The notes under the pieces: model-generated
The model's database searches: none
What the model saw: the letters and a program-made list of their open reading frames with translations, nothing else
What the model was told of the DNA's origin: nothing
NCBI RefSeq assembly: GCF_000183135.1
Contig: NC_014734.1
Coordinates: 1,054,001 to 1,118,000, forward strand
Length of the DNA: 64,000 bases
Source of the DNA: Paludibacter propionicigenes WB4
Lineage (GTDB): Bacteria > Bacteroidota > Bacteroidia > Bacteroidales > Paludibacteraceae
Direction: 5' to 3'
Shown: one piece after another, positions 44,961 through 54,416 of the stretch
Layout: every line of letters begins with the position of its first letter
How positions within the stretch are numbered: the first letter of the stretch is position 1
Made by a program: the position numbers and the translations under genes

Positions 44961-46718
44961 TTATTTCTTTTCGATATACGCCAGAACTTCGCCTTTACGT
45001 ACAACTTCACCTTGTTTCTTTTCGATACCGACAATACGGCCATCGCAGAAGCTACCAATGTGTTCCAGTCCGTAGTTTGTCTGTATAGTACACAAAGTAT
45101 CGAATTCTTTGATTTCCTTACCGTGAACTGGCTCTACTGAAACTTCATTAAAATCAAGCTCCCAGATAACACGTCCTGTTGCATTAGAAACCACAGGCTC
45201 AGCATTTGGATATTTCAATGCGCGTAAATCAGGTAATTCGATGGTGCTGGTTGCATATTTTTCTTTGATAGCAGCCTCAAGCTCTTTTTCAAAACGTTTC
45301 TTTGCTTCACCCGATTTGAAATCGCGATATTGCTTTTCGTGCATAGCAAATTCAAACAATTCTTCATCGTCTTTTCCTCTATCCCAGCCAAGTTCTTTCA
45401 TCTCTGCGATAAATTTATCCAATTCGTTTGGATAGTTATCCTGAGGATTTCCTTCGAAGAATTCAAGTTTATTCTTTTCAGCCAATGCAATAATTTCCGG
45501 ATCAAGTGTTCCCGGAAGTTTTCCGGCTTTACCCAGAATCATATCCCAGCTGTTTTTATCAATCATGCTCCAACGTGGTTGACCTTTAACCAGGAACATA
45601 ACATTCATCAAAGCTATATTTTTTACATACTGGCTGAATGGAGTTACCAAGGGTGGATTACCCAGCTTAGGCCAGATATATTTCACTTCGTCAAACAACA
45701 TCACCAACAACTCATCGGTACTAAGTTCTTTTTTGTTTGCACCTTTCAGGTATGAGTTAATTCCTGCGTGTACACCTTTCAAGTCGGCCATAAGAGAACC
45801 CATCATACCGCCCGGAAGTCCACAACCTATAAGCAATGAAGTCATGAATTTATTACGTTCGTCAATAAAGTAACCCAAGAAATCATCAATGAAACTTTGA
45901 GTCAACCGACGAGCTTCCATATAGGCATTCATATTGATTTCAGGAACTTTAAATCCTGCATCTTTCAACATAGCCTGAATGGTAATCACATCAGGGTGAA
46001 CCATACCCCATGCAAGAGGTTCCATGGCAACATCAAGATAATCAACACCGGCTTTAGCAACTTCAAGCATTGAAGCAACTGAAAAACCAGGTCCAGTATG
46101 ACCATGATATTGAATGATTGTTTCAGGGTGAGCTGTTTTGATTGCTTTTACGATTTTTCCCAACATTTCAGGACGACCAATACCGGCCATATCCTTCAAA
46201 CAAATTTCATCAGCTCCTGCAGCAATCAGTTGCTCCGACATATTCACGTAGTACTCAACCGTGTGAATTTCAGAATAAGTGATACACATGGTAGCCTGAG
46301 CAATCATACCGGCTGCTTTGGCATAATGTATAGATGGAATTATATTACGAACATCATTCAGACCGCAGAAGATACGTGTAATGTCAACACCCTGAGCTTT
46401 CTTTACTTTGTACATCAGCTCGCGAACATCAGCAGGAACCGGATTCATACGTAAACCGTTTAATCCACGATCGAGCATATGAGTTTGAATACCGGCATCA
46501 TTAAATGGTTTAGTGAACGTACGAACTGCCTCATTCGGATTTTCTCCGTAAAGCAAGTTCACTTGTTCAGATGCTCCACCATTGGTTTCAACACGTGCAA
46601 AACAGCCCATTTCGATAATTACGGGAGCAATTTTTGCTAATTGGTCTTTACGGGGCACATATTTGCCCGACGCTTGCCACATATCGCGGTAAACAAGACT
46701 GAATTTAATTTCCTTCAT
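44961..46718 (-). CDS. Carboxyltransferase (pyruvate carboxylase B / 5S-like)
   Basis: The product has 585 residues from MKEIKFSLVYRD (46718). The carboxyltransferase barrel is clear: YRDMWQASGKY, ICLKDMAG (carbamylated-Lys site), QYHGHTGPG (metal His), followed by the long PYC_OADA-like linker. The C-terminal ~75 residues fold like a biotinyl domain, but the EAMKM position reads QTNYGL: the biotinylated Lys is Tyr. So this protein probably cannot carry its own biotin. A separate biotin carrier may serve it, or the domain has another role. In Bacteroidetes related proteins act in oxaloacetate/pyruvate or methylmalonyl-CoA carboxyl transfer. Confidence 0.85.
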   Translation of the reverse strand: MKEIKFSLVYRDMWQASGKYVPRKDQLAKIAPVIIEMGCFARVETNGGASEQVNLLYGENPNEAVRTFTKPFNDAGIQTHMLDRGLNGLRMNPVPADVRELMYKVKKAQGVDITRIFCGLNDVRNIIPSIHYAKAAGMIAQATMCITYSEIHTVEYYVNMSEQLIAAGADEICLKDMAGIGRPEMLGKIVKAIKTAHPETIIQYHGHTGPGFSVASMLEVAKAGVDYLDVAMEPLAWGMVHPDVITIQAMLKDAGFKVPEINMNAYMEARRLTQSFIDDFLGYFIDERNKFMTSLLIGCGLPGGMMGSLMADLKGVHAGINSYLKGANKKELSTDELLVMLFDEVKYIWPKLGNPPLVTPFSQYVKNIALMNVMFLVKGQPRWSMIDKNSWDMILGKAGKLPGTLDPEIIALAEKNKLEFFEGNPQDNYPNELDKFIAEMKELGWDRGKDDEELFEFAMHEKQYRDFKSGEAKKRFEKELEAAIKEKYATSTIELPDLRALKYPNAEPVVSNATGRVIWELDFNEVSVEPVHGKEIKEFDTLCTIQTNYGLEHIGSFCDGRIVGIEKKQGEVVRKGEVLAYIEKK

Positions 46719-47111
46719 TTTGTATGTAAAATTGATTATTTGATTCCAATAGAAATAAGAACAAAAAGTTGTCACTTTCAAAACAACAAACAATTCATTA
46801 CCATTGTTTTAAATGAAAAATTTATTTTTTTCTAATCGAGTATAAATATCCGACTTTTTTTTCAAACAGCAAAGAAATTAAAGAAATAATTCTCTAATTA
46901 TTTCTGTTCGATTTTTTGTCGGAATTTCAATTTAAAAGCTATTGGAATGTTTAAGTAACGAAATCAAAATGAACAGATTGAAATGTACAAACCACTAAAC
47001 TAAACACAGCCTTTTAAAATCAATTTAAAAGTTTGCAATAAAGTCCAAAAACAAGAAACTCTGCAATATCGCATGAACGAAATTGCAGAGTTTTATAACA
47101 ATGTGTTATAA
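46719..47111. other. AT-rich intergenic region with a terminator
   Basis: A hairpin AAACTCTGCAAT with ATTGCAGAGTTT (47055-47096) ends the minus-strand amylase gene. The rest is AT-rich with no gene seen. Confidence 0.6.
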
Positions 47112-48794
47112 CTAAGCTTTTGTCAATCTCAAAATAAAGCCTTTCCATGCAGGCATATGAATTACCAAAGGATTTTTAGACGATAATGTAAACAACGGAA
47201 ATTTATCCGAATCATTCAATAAGTTGACAATTCTATAAGTCTGACCTTCTTCCAAACCAAGGTATTGAAAAGCTTCAAACGGGAAAAACACTTCAGTATC
47301 CAGCGGCTTATCGTCGAAATTGAGCACTACAAGCAACAGTTCATCTTCATACTTCCGAAAATAAGCAAATTGCTCATGTGTATTGAATTTATTGTTTTCA
47401 AAATTGGCAAACACCAAATCATACATCGATCCATCGGTTATCGCTTTCTCCGAGATGGCTATATTCAGCAGTTTTTTGTAGAATTCTTGCAGTTCTTTTT
47501 GATCTTGCGACAATTTTCCTCCATCAAATTTACCTCCATTAGACCACGCCTGAATAGATTTCAGCCCCCAATAATCGAAAATAGAGGTACGACCATCCAT
47601 GCCACTGAAGCCTTCAGATTCCATACCTTGTTCGCCCAACTCCTGCCCGAAATAAATCATAACCGGAGCCTGAGTCAAAGTAGCTGCAACGATCATAGCC
47701 GGCTGAGCATACATTCCGTTACCCGAGAAAAATCCGGAACCAATGCGTTGTTCATCATGGTTTTCCAGAAAATTAAGCATTTGGTTTTCTATGCCACCCA
47801 AGGCTTGCCAGGTATTAGTAATCTCTCGAACAGGGAAATTACGACTTGTCACATTACGAAGCATGTCGTACATACCGACTTTGTCATACAGGTAATCAAA
47901 TTTTCCGTTGCAGATATAGTTTCGGTATTCAGCAGGATTATACACCTCTGCGATGAAAAGAATGCCGGGATATTGTTGCTTAATCTGCGAAATGACCCAA
48001 CCCCAGAACTCTACCGGAACCATTTCCGCCATATCGCACCGAAATCCATCTATCTTCTTTGATGCCCAAAAAAGAAGTATGTCGCGCATCTTAAACCATG
48101 TATCAGGTATAGGATCAAATTGTTTCTGATTTCCTTCAACATAATTCACACCGTAGTTCAACTTTACTGTTTCATACCAATCATTCAGCGTCGGGCTCGC
48201 AGTAAACTGATCATTTCCTGTAGCTTTTGCCGGATATTCTGTATAACCCTGCACCTGAAATGTTGGACTAAATGGCTGATTAGGCAAGTAATAAAAGTTG
48301 TTCAAAGGAGAAAATGCCCACTCAGGATGATCATTTTCGCCCAAATCAACCACTTCTTTCGGTTTAGCGTCGGAATAGTATTGCCGGGCTACATGATTTG
48401 GGACGAAATCAATTATCACTTTCATTCCGGCTTCGTGGGTTCTGTCAACCAGTGCCTCGAATTCAGCCATTCTCGTTTCAACATTCTCGGCTAAATCAGG
48501 ATCTACGTCGTAGTAATCTTTTATGGCATAGGCCGATCCGGCCTTACCCTTTACAATTCCCGGATGATCTTTTCGTATTCCAAATGAAGAATAATCGGTT
48601 TGTGTGGCATGCTCAATAACCCCTGTGTACCACACATGAGTAATCCCGAGAGACTTGATTGATGCTAATGCCCCGGGAGTAAATGAATTGAATTTTCCGC
48701 AACCGTTTTCCTGTATTGTTCCGTTTTGTTTGTTTGTTGTTTTTTCGTTGCCAAATAGGCGAGGAAGCACTTGATATATGCTGATTTTAGACAT
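47112..48794 (-). CDS. Alpha-amylase family GH13 enzyme
   Basis: The product has 560 residues from MSKISIYQ (48794). GH13 residues: DFVPNHVARQYY (region I), DGFRCDMAEM (nucleophile Asp), FIAEVYNP (acid Glu), FLENHDEQRIG (stabiliser Asp), C-terminal beta domain. No signal peptide, so it is probably intracellular. Likely acts on alpha-glucans with the glucanotransferase at 24-27 kb. Confidence 0.92.
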   Translation of the reverse strand: MSKISIYQVLPRLFGNEKTTNKQNGTIQENGCGKFNSFTPGALASIKSLGITHVWYTGVIEHATQTDYSSFGIRKDHPGIVKGKAGSAYAIKDYYDVDPDLAENVETRMAEFEALVDRTHEAGMKVIIDFVPNHVARQYYSDAKPKEVVDLGENDHPEWAFSPLNNFYYLPNQPFSPTFQVQGYTEYPAKATGNDQFTASPTLNDWYETVKLNYGVNYVEGNQKQFDPIPDTWFKMRDILLFWASKKIDGFRCDMAEMVPVEFWGWVISQIKQQYPGILFIAEVYNPAEYRNYICNGKFDYLYDKVGMYDMLRNVTSRNFPVREITNTWQALGGIENQMLNFLENHDEQRIGSGFFSGNGMYAQPAMIVAATLTQAPVMIYFGQELGEQGMESEGFSGMDGRTSIFDYWGLKSIQAWSNGGKFDGGKLSQDQKELQEFYKKLLNIAISEKAITDGSMYDLVFANFENNKFNTHEQFAYFRKYEDELLLVVLNFDDKPLDTEVFFPFEAFQYLGLEEGQTYRIVNLLNDSDKFPLFTLSSKNPLVIHMPAWKGFILRLTKA

Positions 48795-48827
48795 GAATTT
48801 ATATTTAATGAAAATCAATAATTTCGC

Positions 48828-50012
48828 TTATTGATTGTATATTTTATTTTGATTAAACCCTGAAACAGGTTCTACGCCGGTTACTATCTGAATCTCTTGT
48901 TTTACTTTAGAATTTACTGCCGCACTTGTCTTTTGCGATATCAGCAAATTATCAATCCACACTGTTCCTCTGGGCGGAACCATAAACCCAAACTGGCCTA
49001 TATTACTACTTGCAAAAATTTCTGACTGATAACAATATACGTTATTTATGAAATAATAAAGCATAGTGCCAATCCTAAAAATCTTCATTTTGTTGACGCC
49101 GCCAGAAGTGATACTCGATTTAGTCAACTCCGTATAAAAACTATACCATGAACGATTTCCCAAAAACATTTTTTGATTATTATTGATAGTAAAATACTCG
49201 GTAGAGTCCACTGTCGTTGGAATTGCACCAAAAACCATTCCATATTGATTGGAGGTCGACCCGGTAGGATATTGAAGGGTAAATTCAAATGCAAAATCAG
49301 AAGAAATGCTTATGGGACTGACAAGTTTTGCAAATACCATGTATGTTTGGTCAATTTTTGACTGAAAGCGCAGACGTCCATTGTCCAATGTAATACTATA
49401 CTGACTTTTATCACCAATAGACCATATAGCCTGAGATTCACTGTCAAAATTTCGTTGAATCAGTGGCTTGAAACCAAGTGTATCAACTGCTAGTGTATTA
49501 GACGCAAAAGCAGGTGCTGACGTACCTTCATTAAACAATTCATCAATATAATATTTCCTGCGTTCGCCTCTGTAATTTATATTCCATGAACGGTTATTTA
49601 CTTTTTCTCCTCCACACATCATTGATTTCCAATCGCCGTTTTCGAGCGTTGTGTTTAAATGCTTACGTCCTAACAATGCATGCCCGAGCTCATGAAAAAG
49701 TAAATCTTCTTTCATCATGTCAGCACCGGCTGTTTTTGAGATAGCATCCCAATATGTTTTGTCAATTTCAATCCGAACAGGTGTTTCATAATGTGTGAGA
49801 CCAGCCGCACTATCCTTTAATGTTCCAAATTCAATAATCAAACCATCTTGCTCTGGATTCAACGATCGTCCACGGGCGGCAGCTTCGTTTTCGAATCGTT
49901 TGAGATAGTCCGAAAAAGTACTGTCGACTTTATATTCGTGCGATTTGCTACAGGCGGAAACAAACAAAACGAAGAAAATAGTACAAACGGAATTAAGTGT
50001 TATATTTTTCAT
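48828..50012 (-). CDS. Lipoprotein with zincin-like motif and lectin-like domain
   Basis: The product has 394 residues from MKNITLN (50012) with lipobox VSAC (Cys 21). HELGHALLGRKH at 107-118 resembles the HExxHxxGxxH zinc motif of metzincins with one extra residue before the last His, a form seen in Bacteroidetes putative metallopeptidases. The C-terminal ~200 residues look like a concanavalin-like beta-sandwich (FAFEFTLQYP, GTVWIDNLLIS). Surface peptidase activity is inferred and untested. It lies 34 bp from the amylase gene on the same strand. Confidence 0.7.
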   Translation of the reverse strand: MKNITLNSVCTIFFVLFVSACSKSHEYKVDSTFSDYLKRFENEAAARGRSLNPEQDGLIIEFGTLKDSAAGLTHYETPVRIEIDKTYWDAISKTAGADMMKEDLLFHELGHALLGRKHLNTTLENGDWKSMMCGGEKVNNRSWNINYRGERRKYYIDELFNEGTSAPAFASNTLAVDTLGFKPLIQRNFDSESQAIWSIGDKSQYSITLDNGRLRFQSKIDQTYMVFAKLVSPISISSDFAFEFTLQYPTGSTSNQYGMVFGAIPTTVDSTEYFTINNNQKMFLGNRSWYSFYTELTKSSITSGGVNKMKIFRIGTMLYYFINNVYCYQSEIFASSNIGQFGFMVPPRGTVWIDNLLISQKTSAAVNSKVKQEIQIVTGVEPVSGFNQNKIYNQ

Positions 50013-50127
50013 GTTCTTGCTTTTTTTTGAAATAATCTGGGGCAAATATAAACAAAAAACCACTTACCGATGTTATTTAGATATTAACAGACATATTTTT
50101 AAACTAAAATTATAAGATTCATTTATT

Positions 50128-50619
50128 ATGGCAACAGTAAAATTTAAAGGCGGCGATGTACAAACCAACGGTCAATTACCTGCAGTTGGAAGTCAAGCAC
50201 CGGAATTCACATTGGTAGGCAGTGGTTTACAGGAAATTCATTTGAGCGACTACAAAGGAAAAAGAGTTGTTCTCAATATTTTCCCGAGCCTCGACACAGG
50301 TACCTGCGCTGCTTCAGTTCGTAAGTTTAACAAGTGGGTTTCTGAGAAAGAAAATGTAGTGGTGATTTGTGTATCTAAAGATTTACCTTTTGCTCAAAGT
50401 CGTTTCTGTGGTGCCGAAGGATTGGAAAATGTAATTACAGCTTCTGATTTTAGATACAATACTTTTGCAACCGACTATGGTGTTTTGCTGACAGATGGTC
50501 CGCTTAAAGGTTTGATATCACGTTCTGTTGTGGCTATAGATGAAAACGGAAAGGTAATATATACTGAGCTTGTTCCGGAAATTGTAGATGAACCAAATTA
50601 CGATATTACCGCTTTTTGA
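50128..50619 (+). CDS. tpx: Thiol peroxidase
   Basis: The protein has 163 residues, a Tpx subfamily peroxiredoxin: peroxidatic Cys in [17 protein letters not shown], resolving Cys in [10 protein letters not shown] (about 34 residues later), ending YDITAF. It reduces peroxides with thioredoxin. Full length. Confidence 0.95.
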   Translation: MATVKFKGGDVQTNGQLPAVGSQAPEFTLVGSGLQEIHLSDYKGKRVVLNIFPSLDTGTCAASVRKFNKWVSEKENVVVICVSKDLPFAQSRFCGAEGLENVITASDFRYNTFATDYGVLLTDGPLKGLISRSVVAIDENGKVIYTELVPEIVDEPNYDITAF

Positions 50620-50688
50620 TAAGATATTACTTGTTTGTAGACAAGTATTTTTGTGTGAATAAAGAAAATAGAGTTTTAATTTAACGAT

Positions 50689-50727
50689 AACCTCTCTTTG
50701 CTGTGAAGCTCAGGGAGGTTTTTTTTA
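50689..50727 (+). terminator. Terminator of tpx
   Basis: AACCTCTCT pairs with GGGAGGTT around a ~15-base loop, then a long T-run. Confidence 0.7.
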
Positions 50728-50731
50728 TTTA

Positions 50732-51280
50732 TCATAGTTTCTTTAACGACGCTCCCAACTTACTTAATCCATCCCTGACATTTAATGCATTTACACTATC
50801 AAAAGCTTTTAACGCAATTATGGCGCATGCTCTCGCATCATCGCCTGCCCGGTGATGATTAAAACTAATATTATGAAACTGACTCACCACCCCCAGCGAA
50901 TGACTAGGTAAATGTTTCCACGTTTTACGCGATATACTAACACTACAGAAATACTCTGTCCGGGGAACTGCCAAATCATAATAAGCCAACACTGAACGCA
51001 ACACACGCATATCGAAGGCTGCATTGTGCGCAACCAAATAATCGTTTTCAATCCAAAGCTTTAACTCACCCCAAAGCTCCTCAAAGGTAGATGCTGACGA
51101 AACATCAGCCGAGGAAATTCCATGAACACGCTGATTCCACGGATTCATATACGGAAAACAAGCCGGCTTTATTAACCATGACTGGCTTTTAGTTATTATC
51201 CCATTCTCAACCTTCGTAAGTCCTATCTCACACGGAAATTCAGCATGTGCCGTTTCAAAATCAATAGCCGTAAAATTCAT
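50732..51280 (-). CDS. DEDDh 3'-5' exonuclease (DnaQ-like)
   Basis: The protein has 182 residues. DEDDh motifs: AIDFETA (Asp, Glu at the start), VAHNAAFDMRVL, then HHRAGDDARACA with the late His and Asp. Related to the epsilon subunit of DNA polymerase III but a stand-alone short exonuclease. Convergent with tpx. Confidence 0.88.
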   Translation of the reverse strand: MNFTAIDFETAHAEFPCEIGLTKVENGIITKSQSWLIKPACFPYMNPWNQRVHGISSADVSSASTFEELWGELKLWIENDYLVAHNAAFDMRVLRSVLAYYDLAVPRTEYFCSVSISRKTWKHLPSHSLGVVSQFHNISFNHHRAGDDARACAIIALKAFDSVNALNVRDGLSKLGASLKKL

Positions 51281-51503
51281 TTGTTCAATATCTCTGTTTT
51301 TGCCCTCAAAGATATATCATTCGTCCATTATTTTTTGATTATATCTTGCTTTTTTACTCATTTTTCCTTCATTTACTCAATCCTTGCAAGCTTTTATATT
51401 CGCATTTTACTTATAATTATACCAAAACGGAAATTTAAACATGATTTCTGTTAAATACAAAACGGATAATGCACTTGAATCAATATGTATGCTCAATTAT
51501 ATG

Positions 51504-51511
51504 TATCTTTG
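51504..51511 (+). promoter_or_regulatory. Promoter -7 element upstream of the nitronate monooxygenase-like gene
   Basis: TATCTTTG at 51504-51511, about 25 bp before the chosen start 51537. Confidence 0.6.
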
Positions 51512-51536
51512 CACAATAATCATCAAAATGTGCAAA

Positions 51537-52655
51537 ATGAATAATTTAAAAATTGGAAATCTTACTGCTCGCATACCCATTATTCAGGGTGGAATGGGAG
51601 TTGGAATTTCCTTAAATGGATTAGCGTCTGCGGTTGCAAATGAAGGGGGAGTAGGCGTAATTTCTTGTGCGGGACTGGGGCTCATCTATCGCAATACAGC
51701 GAAAGACTATATGGAAGCCTGTATATGTGGGTTGAAAGAAGAAATTAAAAAAGCAAAAGAAAAAACTTCTGGTATTATTGGAGTAAACATCATGATGGCT
51801 TTGACCAATTTCAATGAAATGGTTAAGACAGCTATTGCAGAAAAAGCCGATGTAATATTTGCAGGAGCCGGTTTACCGCTGGATTTACCTAAATTCAGAA
51901 CAGAAGGTTGCACCACCAAACTGGTTCCTATCGTTTCGTCGGCCAGAGCTGCAAAAATTATTTGCGAAAAGTGGAAAACGCTGTACGATTACCTGCCCGA
52001 TTTAATAGTGGTCGAAGGACCAAAAGCAGGAGGTCATCTAGGATTTAAAAGCGAGCAGATCAGTGATCCTAATTTTTCGCTTGAAAAACTAATTCCTGAG
52101 GTAGTAAAAGAAGTGTCTTACTTCGAAGACAAATACAACCAGGAAATACCTGTAGTAGCTGCCGGCGGTATTTATACCGGAGAGGATATGTATAAATTTA
52201 TGGAATTAGGAGCCAAAGGAGTTCAGATTGCCAGTCGATTTGTGACTACACATGAGTGCGACGCTGATGATAAGTTTAAACAATCTTATGTAAACGCAAA
52301 AGAAAACGACGTTGAAATTATTCAAAGTCCTGTGGGAATGCCGGGCCGTGCACTCAGCAATGTGTTTCTGGATAAAGTAAAGTTGGGGTTGACCCGACCA
52401 AAATCATGCCCATACGATTGTCTTCGTACATGCGATTACAAAAAAGTTCCATATTGCATAATTGTTGCACTTTACAATGCTTACAAAGGCAACTTAGACA
52501 AAGGATATGCTTTTGCAGGCAGCAACGCCTATTTAGCTCCAAGAATTTTCTCAGTGAAAGAAGTTGTTGACGATTTGAAAACAAACTTTGAAAAAGCTCA
52601 TAAACAAGCAATTGAGAAATTAAAGAATAAGTTATCTTTTGATAAGCAAAAGTAA
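51537..52655 (+). CDS. Nitronate monooxygenase / 2-nitropropane dioxygenase-like protein
   Basis: The product has 372 residues from MNNLKIGN (51537); the ATG at 51528 is a possible alternative, while earlier in-frame codons lie before or within the promoter. It shows IIQGGMGVGIS (FMN phosphate loop), VVEGPKAGGHLG (catalytic His region) and VVAAGGIYTG. Family members oxidise nitronates with FMN. Others in this family act as FabK-like enoyl-ACP reductases, so the exact role is open. Confidence 0.82.
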   Translation: MNNLKIGNLTARIPIIQGGMGVGISLNGLASAVANEGGVGVISCAGLGLIYRNTAKDYMEACICGLKEEIKKAKEKTSGIIGVNIMMALTNFNEMVKTAIAEKADVIFAGAGLPLDLPKFRTEGCTTKLVPIVSSARAAKIICEKWKTLYDYLPDLIVVEGPKAGGHLGFKSEQISDPNFSLEKLIPEVVKEVSYFEDKYNQEIPVVAAGGIYTGEDMYKFMELGAKGVQIASRFVTTHECDADDKFKQSYVNAKENDVEIIQSPVGMPGRALSNVFLDKVKLGLTRPKSCPYDCLRTCDYKKVPYCIIVALYNAYKGNLDKGYAFAGSNAYLAPRIFSVKEVVDDLKTNFEKAHKQAIEKLKNKLSFDKQK

Positions 52656-52682
52656 TTTGTCAGGACAAAATTAAGCTTAGAG

Positions 52683-52714
52683 AAAAAGAGGTTGTAAATA
52701 AACAGCCTCTTTTT
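52683..52714 (+). terminator. Terminator after the monooxygenase-like gene
   Basis: AAAAAGAGG with CCTCTTTTT around a ~14-base loop. Confidence 0.75.
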
Positions 52715-52812
52715 CTTTTAGATAGCATTAATTTAACTATTTATTATTATAGAAAAAAATCATTTTATCGAAATTATTGGGTAATATTGCAGAAAATTAC
52801 AAATATACAAAA

Positions 52813-53460
52813 ATGAAAAGCTTGGTTATTCGATTTACAGAAGCTTTGAATGATATAGATATCGAATCAGCGGGAGATATTCTTGATACATTTGGTGAAG
52901 CTTCTAACATAGAAATATTGAATTGGAAGGCTGAATATCCATACAGACCTATTACGTTATTTAATATTGCCAGATCTAGCGATAGTATTTTTATCAAATA
53001 TTCGGTAAGGGGCAGTATGCTACGCGCCATATACTCCAACGATCAGGATCCTGTGAATGAGGATAGCTGTGTTGAGTTCTTTTGTCAGGTTCCGAATAGT
53101 GACAAATACATGAATTTTGAATTCAATTGTATCGGCACATGCAAAGCTTCCAAAAGGTTAGCAAGAAACTCGGATGTAACACCCTACAGCAAAGAAGAGC
53201 TATCAATGATAAAACGATATCCATCGTTAGGGCGGCGTGCTTTTAAAGAAATGGAAGGTATGTTTGAATGGGAACTGACGGTCAAAATTCCATTACGCAT
53301 TATGGGTATCGACCCAAACAATTTGCCTGAAAAAATCAGAGGAAATTTCTATAAATGTGCTGATGGCACCGATTCTCCGCATTATGTAACATGGAATCCG
53401 GTACAAACTCCAAAGCCTGACTTTCATCGTCCGGAATTCTTCGGAGATCTTTATTTTTAG
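52813..53460 (+). CDS. CBM9-like carbohydrate-binding domain protein
   Basis: The product has 215 residues from MKSLVIRF (52813). It resembles the CBM9/DOMON-like domain common in Bacteroidetes (SIFIKYSVRGSMLRA, VNEDSCVEFF, FNCIGTCKASK). No signal peptide was seen, so it may be cytoplasmic. Substrate is unknown. Confidence 0.7.
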   Translation: MKSLVIRFTEALNDIDIESAGDILDTFGEASNIEILNWKAEYPYRPITLFNIARSSDSIFIKYSVRGSMLRAIYSNDQDPVNEDSCVEFFCQVPNSDKYMNFEFNCIGTCKASKRLARNSDVTPYSKEELSMIKRYPSLGRRAFKEMEGMFEWELTVKIPLRIMGIDPNNLPEKIRGNFYKCADGTDSPHYVTWNPVQTPKPDFHRPEFFGDLYF

Positions 53461-53486
53461 ATTCTTATTCTAAAGCCTTTATTTAC

Positions 53487-53527
53487 ATCGTCGTATAGCT
53501 CATATTTGAGCTATACGACGATTTTTT
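53487..53527 (+). terminator. Terminator of the CBM9-like gene
   Basis: ATCGTCGTATAGCTCA with its complement TGAGCTATACGACGAT around a short loop, followed by TTTTT. Confidence 0.9.
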
Positions 53528-53660
53528 ATTCATATATATTTGTAACAAACACAAAATAACGTTTTTCAACAGAACAAAATAGACGATTGAGCGTTTTTTA
53601 AAGCATAATAAATAAACAAACTTAATCAACAAAAAACATTACTCAAAAAATAAAAAAATT

Positions 53661-54233
53661 ATGAAGAAAATTGGTTTTTCAATAGTACTTATGCTATTTG
53701 CTGTTTCAGCCTTCTCTCAAACATGGGTTTCTGACGCATCTCATTCCAGACTAGGGTTTAATATATCGCATCTTATGATTTCGCACGTTACAGGGAACTT
53801 TAAACAATTTGAAGCTAAAGCATCTACTTCAAAAGCAGACTACAGCGACCTTAAAGTTGACTTGACTGCCCAGATTGCCAGTGTTAACACCGATCAGGAA
53901 CAACGAGACAACCACCTTAAAGGTGAAGACTTTTTTGATGCTCAGAAATATCCAACCCTGACATTCAAAAGCACTGGACTAAAAAAAATAAAAGGAAATC
54001 AGTATAAACTGACAGGAAATCTAACCATGCACGGAGTAACTAAAAGCGTTGTGCTTGATGTAGTATTCGAAGGAAAAGTTACGAATCCAATGAATAAAAA
54101 AGAAATTGCAGTTTTTACAATAAAAGGAGTTGTAAAACGGTCTGATTTCGGTATTGGTAACAAATATGCAGCTGCAGTGGTTGGCGACGAAGTTACCCTT
54201 GATGCAAGTGTAGAGTTTAGCCCCGCCAATTAA
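53661..54233 (+). CDS. YceI-family protein
   Basis: The protein has 190 residues with a signal peptide (about 1-20, ending AFSQ). The YceI lipocalin-like beta-barrel pattern is seen: WVSDASHSRLGFNISHLMIS (in parts), KGEDFFDAQKYPTLTFKST, and GDEVTLDASVEFSP. Members bind isoprenoid lipids in the periplasm. A terminator (54258-54294) follows. Confidence 0.92.
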   Translation: MKKIGFSIVLMLFAVSAFSQTWVSDASHSRLGFNISHLMISHVTGNFKQFEAKASTSKADYSDLKVDLTAQIASVNTDQEQRDNHLKGEDFFDAQKYPTLTFKSTGLKKIKGNQYKLTGNLTMHGVTKSVVLDVVFEGKVTNPMNKKEIAVFTIKGVVKRSDFGIGNKYAAAVVGDEVTLDASVEFSPAN

Positions 54234-54257
54234 TCAAAAATAAAGTACGAATACTTA

Positions 54258-54294
54258 AAGAAGGCGTATACATTTAATTGTATACGCCTTCTTT
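54258..54294 (+). terminator. Terminator of the YceI gene
   Basis: AAGAAGGCGTATAC pairs with GTATACGCCTTCTT (54279-54292), then T-rich. Confidence 0.85.
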
Positions 54295-54416
54295 CATTTT
54301 GTATAAAAAACATTTACGTAAAAATGGAACAAGATGTCAGTGTTTCCGGTTCAATTGATTAAATTTGCAATAATTTAAAAATCCAAACAAACAACAATCT
54401 ACATAATAGAAAAATA

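Noticed and set aside
47265-48062. 265-residue frame opposite the amylase gene
   Set aside because: Antisense shadow of the GH13 gene.
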